The notes under the pieces are model-generated. The model worked only from the letters and a program-made list of their open reading frames with translations, was not told where the DNA came from and did not search any database. From contig JAJYMB010000025.1 in the NCBI GenBank assembly GCA_021787365.1, positions 1 through 54,031 on the forward strand: a stretch of 54,031 nt of DNA, given 5' to 3'. Below are positions 16,852-24,242 of this stretch, one piece after another (position 1 is the stretch's first letter; the number at the start of each line of letters is the position of its first letter). This DNA is from Actinomycetes bacterium. Its GTDB lineage: Bacteria > Actinomycetota > Acidimicrobiia > Acidimicrobiales > Palsa-688. The translations under genes were made by a program, and so were the position numbers.

Positions 16852-17145
16852 ATGCACGAGATCGGGTTCCTTGGTCATCGACAAGGTGACTCCGTAGCGG
16901 TGGCCGTTCGCGACGTAGCTGTAGGCCAAGCCGAGGTGGCCTTCCTGGACGGAGGGGAGCCAATAACTATCGCCTCGGCTCAGCGCGTGCCGTTCGGGCA
17001 CAAGGTCGCACTGGTCAACCTTGCCGAAGGGGAGCCGGTCATCGAGTACGGCGAGCCCGTTGGTATCGCTAGCACCGCAATGCGTGTAGGCGAGCTTGTC
17101 CATGTCCATAACATGAGGAGCGCACGGTGGCCGCAGAGCGCTTGA
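16852..17145 (+). CDS. suyA: (R)-sulfolactate sulfo-lyase small subunit (SuyA; UxaA N-terminal SAF domain)
   Basis: 97 aa, a single SAF domain: HRQGDSVAVAVRDV, VPFGHKVALVNLAEGEPVIE, YGEPVGIAS and the ending LVHVHNMRSARW. This fits the split UxaA-family small subunit. With the SuyB-like partner it should cleave (R)-sulfolactate to pyruvate and sulfite in the cytoplasm. GAAGGAGG lies 4 nt before the ATG. It overlaps suyB by 19 nt, so the two are translationally coupled and made in equal amounts. The alternative is a split sugar-acid (altronate/galactarate-type) dehydratase; the SuyB features and the slcC/comC neighbours make sulfolactate the better reading. Confidence 0.75.
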   Translation: MHEIGFLGHRQGDSVAVAVRDVAVGQAEVAFLDGGEPITIASAQRVPFGHKVALVNLAEGEPVIEYGEPVGIASTAMRVGELVHVHNMRSARWPQSA

Positions 17146-18284
17146 CCGGCTTCCGTCGCCCTGACGGCCGGGTCGGGATCCGCAACCACGTTGTAGTAAT
17201 ACCGGTCGATGACCTTTCCAACGCTGCAGCCGAGGCAGTGGCCCACCTGGTGCCGGGGGTTCTCCCCCTCCCCCACGCCTACGGGCGCTTGCAGTTCGGT
17301 GAGGACCTCGAACTCAGCTTCCGGACCTTGATCGGCACCGGGGCGAACCCCAACGTGGCAGCTGCCGTCGTGATCGGTATCGAGCCCAACTGGACCGACC
17401 GGGTCGCAGACGGCATCGCGGAGTCGGGCAAACCGGTCGCTCGCTTCTCGATCGAGCGCCATGGCGACTTCGAGACAATCCGCAATGCGGCACGTTCGGC
17501 TGCGAGCCTTGCCCAGGAAGCGAGCGAGCTCGTGCGAGGACCGGTCGAGCGTGGTGAGCTCTTGTTGTCGATCAAGTGCGGCGAGTCGGACACTACGAGC
17601 GGCCTCGCGTCGTGCCCGACGACCGCAGAGGTGGTGGACCGCCACGTGGCGGCGGGTGGGACGGTGCTCTTCGGAGAGACAACCGAGCTCACGGGAGGTG
17701 AGCACCTTATCGCCTCCCGGTGTATTGACGACGAGGTGCGCAAGCGCTTCCAGGCATTTTTCGACGATTACGCAGCAACCATCGAGGCGGCCGGAGTGAG
17801 CCTGCTCGGGTCGCAGCCCACCCAGGGGAACATCCGGGGTGGTCTGTCGACGATCGAAGAGAAGGCCATGGGCAATATCGCCAAGACCGGCACCGTGCCA
17901 GTCGTGGACGCCTTGGGGCCTGCGGAGCGGCCGAGGCGAGCTGGGCTCAACTTCATGGACACCTCGTCCGCTGCTGCCGAATGCGTCACATTGATGGCAG
18001 CCGCCGGCGCCGTCGTCCACCTCTTCCCGACGGGCCAGGGCAATATCGTGGGCAACCCCATCGAGCCGGTGATCAAGCTGACCGCGAACCCGCTCACGGC
18101 CGAGACCATGAGCGAGCATATCGACCTCGATGTTTCCGGGCTCTTGCGCCTGGAGTACGGCCTCCACGAGGCGGGCGACCGCTTGATGGCACTCGTCGAC
18201 CGGACGGTGAACGGCCGTCTTACGGCGGCCGAGGTGACCGGCCACCGGGAGTTCGTGCTGACCAAGCTCTACCGGAGCGCCTGA
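17127..18284 (+). CDS. suyB: (R)-sulfolactate sulfo-lyase large subunit (SuyB)
   Basis: 385 aa, the catalytic UxaA C-terminal family. Distinctive segments are GRVGIRNHVVVIPVDDLSNA, LPHAYGRLQFGEDLELSFR, TLIGTGANPNVA, KCGESDTTSG, TIEEKAMGNI, FPTGQGNIVGNPIEPVIKL and the C-terminus GHREFVLTKLYRSA. From memory these follow characterised SuyB closely, whereas altronate dehydratases have a Cys-containing HGxGC segment where this protein has HAYGRL. The GTG at 17127 follows GAGGAG at a spacing of 8. Product sulfite would have to be oxidised or exported; a TauE/SafE-type exporter occurs at 46872-47987, far from this operon. Confidence 0.8.
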   Translation: MAAERLTGFRRPDGRVGIRNHVVVIPVDDLSNAAAEAVAHLVPGVLPLPHAYGRLQFGEDLELSFRTLIGTGANPNVAAAVVIGIEPNWTDRVADGIAESGKPVARFSIERHGDFETIRNAARSAASLAQEASELVRGPVERGELLLSIKCGESDTTSGLASCPTTAEVVDRHVAAGGTVLFGETTELTGGEHLIASRCIDDEVRKRFQAFFDDYAATIEAAGVSLLGSQPTQGNIRGGLSTIEEKAMGNIAKTGTVPVVDALGPAERPRRAGLNFMDTSSAAAECVTLMAAAGAVVHLFPTGQGNIVGNPIEPVIKLTANPLTAETMSEHIDLDVSGLLRLEYGLHEAGDRLMALVDRTVNGRLTAAEVTGHREFVLTKLYRSA

Positions 18285-18355
18285 CTGAGGGTTTCAGGGG
18301 ACTCGAAGACGGCGGTTGGCGGCAGGAAGCTTTGGGGAAGTTGGGGGTCACGACG

Positions 18356-19789
18356 ATGTACGAGCGGTTGACGACCTACGTGGCAGGCGAATGGCAGGAT
18401 CCCGAGACGCGGTGTGAGGTCTTCAACCCTGCTGACAAGTCGGTGGTCGGCTCGGTCGGCTACGGCACAGCAAAAGACGCTGTGCAAGCTGTCGACGCGG
18501 CTGCTCTTGCCTTTTCAGACTGGTCGCGAACAGCCGCTCGTTTCCGTGCTGACCTGCTGCGGGACGCCGCTGGCCTCCTCACCGATAGGGTCGACTTCAT
18601 CTCCTCACTGCTCGCCAAGGAAAGCGGAAAGCGGCTGCCCGAGGCTCGAGGCGAAGTCCGCTTCGCGGCGGAGTACCTCCGCTGGTTCTCAGACCTCGCC
18701 CGGCTGAACCGCGGCGAGACGATACCGAACGAGGAGGCTGAGCGCCGCCACCTCACGCTCCGCCGGCCCTCAGGGGTCGCCCTTTCGCTCACGCCTTGGA
18801 ACTTCCCTGTCTCGATCCAGGCCCGCAAGCTAGCAGCAGCGCTTGCCGCCGGCTGCACGGTCGTGGCTCGGCCGTCAGAGAAGGCTCCCCTCGCAGCCGT
18901 GGAGCTAGTCCGATGCTTGGCAGACGCTGGTTTGCCCGCAGGTACCGTAAACCTCGTGCATGGCCCGGCCGGTCAACTGGTCGAGGCGATGTTGGCTCAT
19001 CCTGCCGTTAGAGTCGTGAGCTTCACCGGGTCCACGGAGGTGGGTCGTAGGGTCATGGCACTCGCGAGCCGGCACGTTGTGAGGCCCCTGCTGGAGTTGG
19101 GAGGCGATGCTGCGTTCATTGTTTTCGACGACGCCGACCTCGATGCTGCGGTCGAAGGGGCTTTGGTCGCTAAGTTCCGTAATGCCGGCCAGTCGTGTAT
19201 TGCCGCGAACCGGTTCTTGGTGCAAGAGGGGGTCTACGAGGCCTTCGTGGCCAGGATGGTAGAGCACGTGAATGCCATGACCGTTGGCGATGGCACTTCG
19301 GACCCGGTGCCGGACCTGTCTCCTCTCATTGACAACGAACGCGTCGGTGCAGTCAACGGGCTGGTGGAAGAAGCGCAGGCTGCAGGCGCGAAACAGGTGA
19401 CACGGGGCTTCGACCTGCCCCCGGTCGGCAGCTATGCTGCGCCGGCTCTCTTGGTCAATGTGCCGAGCCATGTCGGCCTAGCCCGCCAAGAGATATTTGG
19501 ACCAGTTGCTGGGGTCTGGCCATTCGTGAGCGAAGTTGACGCAGTGGTGAACGCCAATGACACCGAGATGGGCTTAGCAGCTTACGCGTACACGAGCAGC
19601 GCGGAGCGCTTGTTCCGTCTCGGCGAGAACCTCGCCGCCGGGATCATCGGCTTCAACTGCGCCTTGCCGAGTGTGGCGTTCGCGCCTATGGGAGGCGTCA
19701 AACAAAGTGGTCTTGGACGCGAAGGCGGTCGCGAGGGGCTAGAGGAGTTTAGCGACCTTCATTATGTGGCAGTGGGCGGGGCTACGTGA
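18356..19789 (+). CDS. NAD(P)+-dependent aldehyde dehydrogenase, GabD-like (candidate sulfolactaldehyde dehydrogenase)
   Basis: 477 aa. The catalytic set is complete: TPWNFP (N149), ELGG general base (E247), FRNAGQSC (nucleophile C281) and FTGSTEVG in the Rossmann fold. The cofactor-binding Lys normally seen in KPSE is Arg here (ARPSE, R172), which may shift NAD/NADP preference. Between suyB and an SlcC-like gene, oxidation of sulfolactaldehyde to (S)-sulfolactate is the most economical role; succinate-semialdehyde or another aldehyde acid is possible. ATG at 18356 with a weak GGGGG upstream, 71 bp after suyB. The stop overlaps the next start (GTGA). Confidence 0.85.
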   Translation: MYERLTTYVAGEWQDPETRCEVFNPADKSVVGSVGYGTAKDAVQAVDAAALAFSDWSRTAARFRADLLRDAAGLLTDRVDFISSLLAKESGKRLPEARGEVRFAAEYLRWFSDLARLNRGETIPNEEAERRHLTLRRPSGVALSLTPWNFPVSIQARKLAAALAAGCTVVARPSEKAPLAAVELVRCLADAGLPAGTVNLVHGPAGQLVEAMLAHPAVRVVSFTGSTEVGRRVMALASRHVVRPLLELGGDAAFIVFDDADLDAAVEGALVAKFRNAGQSCIAANRFLVQEGVYEAFVARMVEHVNAMTVGDGTSDPVPDLSPLIDNERVGAVNGLVEEAQAAGAKQVTRGFDLPPVGSYAAPALLVNVPSHVGLARQEIFGPVAGVWPFVSEVDAVVNANDTEMGLAAYAYTSSAERLFRLGENLAAGIIGFNCALPSVAFAPMGGVKQSGLGREGGREGLEEFSDLHYVAVGGAT

Positions 19790-20796
19790 GCGAGCCGAGC
19801 GCCAAAGAGCCTATTGTGGTTGCGGCCGAGGGTGTATGGGGCGATGCCTTCGAAAGGCTTGCGAGGGACTGCCGCCTTGTGCGCTTGTCGGCAGAGGTCC
19901 CGCCACGGGACACTGTCCTGCGCGAGGCGTCTGCCTTGGTCGTGCGTAACCGCACGAAGGTGACAGCAGAACTGCTCCTAAGGGCACCACGCCTCGCTAT
20001 CGTTGCGCGAGCTGGGAGCGGGCTTGACAACATAGACATCCAAGCAGCGGACGCAGCGGGCGTAGTAGTCACCGCCGCCATTGGGGCGAACGCTGTCAGC
20101 GTGGCGGAGCACACCCTGTCTTTGGCGTTGGCCCTCTTGCGCGGGTTGGTTGGCCGCGACAGAGAGACGCGGGCAGGCGGCTGGGACCGTTCGGCGGGGC
20201 GCGAGCTTGCCGGCAAGGTCTGGGGCATTCTGGGGCTCGGGTCCACTGGGCTGGCTGTTGCCCGCCTGTTGAAAGGCTTCGACGTGCAGAGAGTGGGCGT
20301 GGACCCGTACATTAGCGCCGGTGACAGCCGGCTAGGAGAAGCCGGGGTACGATTGGTGCCGCTTGAAGAGATGCTAGCGGTCGCAGACGTGGTCAGCGTC
20401 CACCTGCCGCTCACGCCGGAGACTTTCGCCCTGGTTGGCGACGAGTTCCTGTCTAAACTGAAGCCTGGTGCCGTGCTAGTGAACCTGGGCCGCGGCGAGG
20501 TCTTGGACGAGGAGGCTTTGATCGCTGCTCTCGATGCGGGGCTATTGGGCGGTGCTGGCCTCGATGTGCGGTCCAACGAGCCGCCTTGTGTCGGCCGTCT
20601 GGAGGAAATGGACAACGTGGTGCTCACACCGCATATAGCTGGTATAACCGTGGAGAGCCAAGAGCGGGTCGCATCCATTCTCGTGGGTGATATTGAGGCT
20701 GTTCTAGCAGGTGCACCCGCGAAGTGTTTTGTGGGCAAGTTGCACACCGCCCCCTCCGCCAAGCTGCCGCTAAGGCGGAAGCGGCCCGTGCCGTGA
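19786..20796 (+). CDS. slcC: D-isomer-type 2-hydroxyacid dehydrogenase, SlcC-like ((S)-sulfolactate dehydrogenase)
   Basis: 336 aa. NAD-binding GILGLGSTG, catalytic Arg in VNLGRGEV, Glu in RSNEPP and His in LTPHIAGIT are present, so the enzyme looks active. ALVVRNRTKVTAELL, GSGLDNID, NAVSVAEHTL and TPHIAGITVESQER resemble, from memory, the (S)-sulfolactate dehydrogenase SlcC more than serine-pathway SerA, and the C-terminal ACT domain of SerA is absent. It would oxidise (S)-sulfolactate to sulfopyruvate. The GTG overlaps the aldehyde dehydrogenase stop by 4 nt. The stop is followed after 2 nt by the ATG of the comC-like fragment, the same order as in known slcC/comC racemisation pairs. Confidence 0.7.
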   Translation: MSEPSAKEPIVVAAEGVWGDAFERLARDCRLVRLSAEVPPRDTVLREASALVVRNRTKVTAELLLRAPRLAIVARAGSGLDNIDIQAADAAGVVVTAAIGANAVSVAEHTLSLALALLRGLVGRDRETRAGGWDRSAGRELAGKVWGILGLGSTGLAVARLLKGFDVQRVGVDPYISAGDSRLGEAGVRLVPLEEMLAVADVVSVHLPLTPETFALVGDEFLSKLKPGAVLVNLGRGEVLDEEALIAALDAGLLGGAGLDVRSNEPPCVGRLEEMDNVVLTPHIAGITVESQERVASILVGDIEAVLAGAPAKCFVGKLHTAPSAKLPLRRKRPVP

Positions 20797-20798
20797 CG

Positions 20799-20873
20799 AT
20801 GCTCAGGGTTGGCGACCTCGTGCGGTTCGGCACCAAGCTCTTGGACGCCGCAGCGCTCCCGGTGCGTAGCTAG
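20799..20873 (+). pseudogene. comC: 5' fragment of an Ldh_2-family (ComC-like) dehydrogenase gene
   Basis: 24 codons (MLRVGDLVRFGTKLLDAAALP...) then a stop. The pattern matches the first helix of Ldh_2 proteins (L..F...LL.AAG.P). It begins 2 nt after the slcC-like stop, as a coupled gene would. The frame is lost within a TAGC repeat at 20867-20880. A further piece of the same family lies at 26715-26970. Confidence 0.6.
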
Positions 20874-20880
20874 CTAGCTA
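20867..20880. repeat. TAGC tandem repeat at the left junction of the inserted segment
   Basis: TAGCTAGCTAGCTA, 3.5 copies of TAGC, starts exactly where the comC-like reading is lost and ends 44 bp before the GH38 gene. Confidence 0.7.
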
Positions 20881-20923
20881 CTTGATTGCGACCTCAGGGA
20901 AATCTCAATATGAGAGGAGAAAA

Positions 20924-23900
20924 ATGCCAGTAAAGAGCGATCGGGACCGGCTGCTTGCCAGGGTCCGCCATGTGTTGTCCACTTACGTGGGGCCGGCTCG
21001 CTTGGGGCCGTCGGTGCCCTTCGAGCTTGCCGCCCACCACATTGCCGGCGAGCCGGTCGGCTACGAAGAGGCGTCACGGGGGCCGTGGTCGCCGTTCGGC
21101 GTCGGTGAGCGCTGGGGCGGTGCCTGGGCGACGACCTGGTTCCGGGCGCGGGCGGCCGTGCCCAAGGAGTGGGCGGGCGAACGGGTGGACGCCCGCTTCG
21201 ACCTGGGCTATGAAGGTTCACCCGGTTTCGGCGCCGAAGGCCTGTTGTGGCGTGGGGGCGTGGCTTTGTCGGGCGTCAACTCGAGGCACCAAGACGTGGC
21301 CCTCGCCGACCCGGCCAAGGGTGGGGAGGCCATCGAGGTGTACCTGGAGGCGGCGGCGAACCCGCAGCCCGGCCCGGGCAAGCTGCTCGAGCCCGAGTAC
21401 GACCGCCAGGACCTTTTCGTGCTGGGACGGGCGGAACTGGTCGTTCGCAACATGGAGGTGGAGGCCCTCTATGTGGACATGAAAGTGCTCGAGGAGCTGG
21501 CCCACGACCTGCCTCCCGACGAGCGGCGCTCCGGGGAGGTGCTGGCGGCACTCCGAAGGGCGTGCGCGGTGATAGAGACCGGCGACGTGGCGGCCTCCGC
21601 CCGCGAGGCGCGCAGCGCATTGGCGGGGGCGCTCTCCCGGCCGGCCCGGGCGGGCGCGCACCGTATGTTCGCGCTCGGCCACGCGCACATAGACAGCGCC
21701 TGGCTCTGGCCCGCCCGTGAGACGGTGCGCAAGTGCGCGAGGACCTTTTCGACCGCGCTCGGGCTACTCGAGCGCTACCCGGACTACCACTTCGTCTGCT
21801 CGCAGGCCCAGCAGCACGCCTGGATGAAGGAGCGCTACCCCGAGCTCTTTGCTCGGATGCAAGAGCGGGCCGCCAAGGGCGACTTCGAGCCCGTGGGGTC
21901 GATGTGGGTCGAAGCCGACTGCAACGTGCCCTCGGGGGAGTCGCTCGTGCGCCAGTTCCTCTACGGCAAGAGGTTTTTCTTGGACAACTACGGGGTCGAG
22001 ACGACGGAGTGCTGGCTGCCCGATGCCTTCGGGTTCCCCGCGAGCCTCCCCCAGGTGATCGCCCAGGCCGGGGCGCGTGCGTTCATAACGCAGAAGCTGT
22101 CGTGGAGCGAGGCCGACCGCTACCCCCACCACAGCTTCTGGTGGGAGGGCATCGACGGGACGCGCGTGCTCACCCATTTCCCACCCTCTGACACCTACAA
22201 CGGGGACTTCTCGGTGGGCCAGCTCCGCTTCGGCGAGCGCAACTTCGCCGACCACGACCGCTCGGGCGTCTCTCTCTACCCCTTCGGGCACGGCGACGGC
22301 GGCGGCGGGCCGACCGAGGAGATGTTGGAGCGAGCGGCACGGGTGGCGGACCTGGACGGTATGCCCAAGGTCGAGATGGCGCCGACGCGCCAGTTCCTCG
22401 ACCAGTTGGAGGAGGAGGGCGACGGCCTGGCTTCGTGGGTGGGCGAGCTCTACCTCGAGCTCCACCGCGGCACCTACACCACGCAGGCCCGCACCAAGGC
22501 GGGCAATCGGCGCGGCGAAGTGGCCCTCTACGAAGCCGAGCTCTGGTCGACGCTAGCGGGGACTGACGACGAGCGAGCGGCCCGTGCGGCCCTCGAGGGG
22601 GCCTGGAAGACGCTGTTGTTCAACCAGTTCCACGACGTCCTGCCGGGCTCGAGCATCAACTGGGTGGCACGAGAAGCCGAGGAGGGCCACGCCGAGGTCC
22701 TGAGGACGGCAGGAGAGGTGGCGGGCCGCGCACGCGACGAATTGGCGGCCTCGGTGGGTGCCCCCTGGGCATCACGGCCGCTAATGGTCACGAACGCCAC
22801 CTCCCACGACCGCCAAGAGGTGGTGGAGCTTCCCGAGGCGCTCGTTGCCGGCGCGACAGCGCTCGTGGACGTTTCGGGGCATGCCGGGGCCCTGCAGAGG
22901 GCCGAAGGCGGTGGGCTGCTCGCCTATGTCTCGGTCCCCTCGTGCGGCTGGTCGGTCTACGACCTCTCGTCTTCGGCCGGCGCCGCCACGGGAGAGGACA
23001 CCGTCACCGCCGGGGCGGGCTGGCTCGAGAACGCCCGGCTGCGGGTCGAGGTCGACGGCGACGGGATGCTCGCCTCGGTCTACGACAAGCTCGCCCACCG
23101 AGAGGTCCTGGCGCCGGGGGAGCGGGGCAACGCGCTCTGGCTCTACGACGACGACCCCGCCCAGTGGGACGCCTGGGACATCGACGAGTTCTACGCCGAC
23201 CGTGCCCGGGTGCTGAGCGGGGCGGTCTCGGTGGAGGTGGTCGAGCAGGGCCCGCTGCGGGCCGGGGTCCGGGTGCGCCGGCGTTTCGGTTCCTCGAGCC
23301 TCACCCAGGTGGTGAGGCTGGCGGCAGGGTCGAGCCGCGTCGACTTCGAGACCGAGGTCGACTGGCACGAGCGCCACAAGCTGTTGAAGGCCGCCTTCCC
23401 AGTCGGCGTCCGGGCCGCCCACGCGACCTACGAGATCCAGTTCGGCTCGGTCGAACGGGCGACCCACGCCAACACGAGCTGGGACCGGGCGCGCTTCGAG
23501 GTCTGCGGGCACCGCTGGGCCGACCTCTCCGAGCCTGGTTACGGCGTGGCGCTGTTGAACGACTCCAAGTACGGCTACCACATCTGGGGCAACGTGATGG
23601 AGCTGTCGCTCTTGCGCTCCCCGACCTCCCCCGACCCCGAAGCCGACCAGGGCCGGCACCGCTTCACCTACAGCTTGCTGCCCCACGCCGGCGACTTGGT
23701 GGCCGGCCAGGTGGTGGAGGCTGGCCTCGCCCTGAACGTCCCGCTCGTGGCCAGCGCTGCCCCTGGCGGCACCGGCCAGGGTGGGAGGCCGGCCACCTTC
23801 TCTTCGGTTCGCTTCGACCGCCCCGGCGTGGTGCTCTCGGCCCTGAAGCGGGCCGAAGACGACGACGGCGTCGTGATGCGCTTCTACGAGGCGCACGGCT

Positions 23901-24073
23901 CGCGAGGCCCGGTAGGTGTCGACCTCGCTTTCCCCGTAGCGAGCGCGAACCGGGCAGACTTGCTCGAGCGCGAGGGGGAGAGCGTAGCTGTGCACGCCAC
24001 CGACGGGGTGGCACACCTCGACCTCGACCTCCGGCCTTTCGAGATAGTGACCCTGAAGCTCCACGCCGCATAA
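20924..24073 (+). CDS. GH38 alpha-mannosidase
   Basis: 1049 aa, the usual length for bacterial GH38. The N-terminal domain leads to the catalytic domain at about residue 248: GHAHIDSAWLW (zinc ligands H255 and D257), nucleophile in WLPDAFGFP (D367), then ELYLELHRGTYT and NQFHDVLPGSS (helical domain), and a long C-terminal beta-sandwich. It should release alpha-linked mannose from glycans or glycoproteins; no signal peptide, so cytoplasmic. ATG at 20924 with AGGAG 6 nt upstream. It lies inside the break of the comC-like gene and converges with a DUF6259-like glycosidase. Confidence 0.93.
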   Translation: MPVKSDRDRLLARVRHVLSTYVGPARLGPSVPFELAAHHIAGEPVGYEEASRGPWSPFGVGERWGGAWATTWFRARAAVPKEWAGERVDARFDLGYEGSPGFGAEGLLWRGGVALSGVNSRHQDVALADPAKGGEAIEVYLEAAANPQPGPGKLLEPEYDRQDLFVLGRAELVVRNMEVEALYVDMKVLEELAHDLPPDERRSGEVLAALRRACAVIETGDVAASAREARSALAGALSRPARAGAHRMFALGHAHIDSAWLWPARETVRKCARTFSTALGLLERYPDYHFVCSQAQQHAWMKERYPELFARMQERAAKGDFEPVGSMWVEADCNVPSGESLVRQFLYGKRFFLDNYGVETTECWLPDAFGFPASLPQVIAQAGARAFITQKLSWSEADRYPHHSFWWEGIDGTRVLTHFPPSDTYNGDFSVGQLRFGERNFADHDRSGVSLYPFGHGDGGGGPTEEMLERAARVADLDGMPKVEMAPTRQFLDQLEEEGDGLASWVGELYLELHRGTYTTQARTKAGNRRGEVALYEAELWSTLAGTDDERAARAALEGAWKTLLFNQFHDVLPGSSINWVAREAEEGHAEVLRTAGEVAGRARDELAASVGAPWASRPLMVTNATSHDRQEVVELPEALVAGATALVDVSGHAGALQRAEGGGLLAYVSVPSCGWSVYDLSSSAGAATGEDTVTAGAGWLENARLRVEVDGDGMLASVYDKLAHREVLAPGERGNALWLYDDDPAQWDAWDIDEFYADRARVLSGAVSVEVVEQGPLRAGVRVRRRFGSSSLTQVVRLAAGSSRVDFETEVDWHERHKLLKAAFPVGVRAAHATYEIQFGSVERATHANTSWDRARFEVCGHRWADLSEPGYGVALLNDSKYGYHIWGNVMELSLLRSPTSPDPEADQGRHRFTYSLLPHAGDLVAGQVVEAGLALNVPLVASAAPGGTGQGGRPATFSSVRFDRPGVVLSALKRAEDDDGVVMRFYEAHGSRGPVGVDLAFPVASANRADLLEREGESVAVHATDGVAHLDLDLRPFEIVTLKLHAA

Positions 24074-24242
24074 GGCTGGCACGGCCACGCTGTTTGTGGC
24101 CGGTGGCAGCCTCCGTCATCAGGTAGCCCTCGCGGGTGGCATCGGCGATGCCGGGCCGGGGGTGAAGGCGTAGCGGGAGGTGTGGGTGCCCTGGCTCGTG
24201 TCCGAATGTGAATCTGCTCTGCCTGTCCGAGGCAGGCGCCCG

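Noticed and set aside
16852..18284. Altronate dehydratase (UxaA) split in two
   Set aside because: The family is right, but the large subunit lacks the Cys-bearing HGxGC segment and shows SuyB-type motifs; the SlcC/ComC-like neighbours also favour sulfolactate.
22781..24088. 435-aa minus-strand open frame
   Set aside because: Antisense to the GH38 gene; no recognisable domain.
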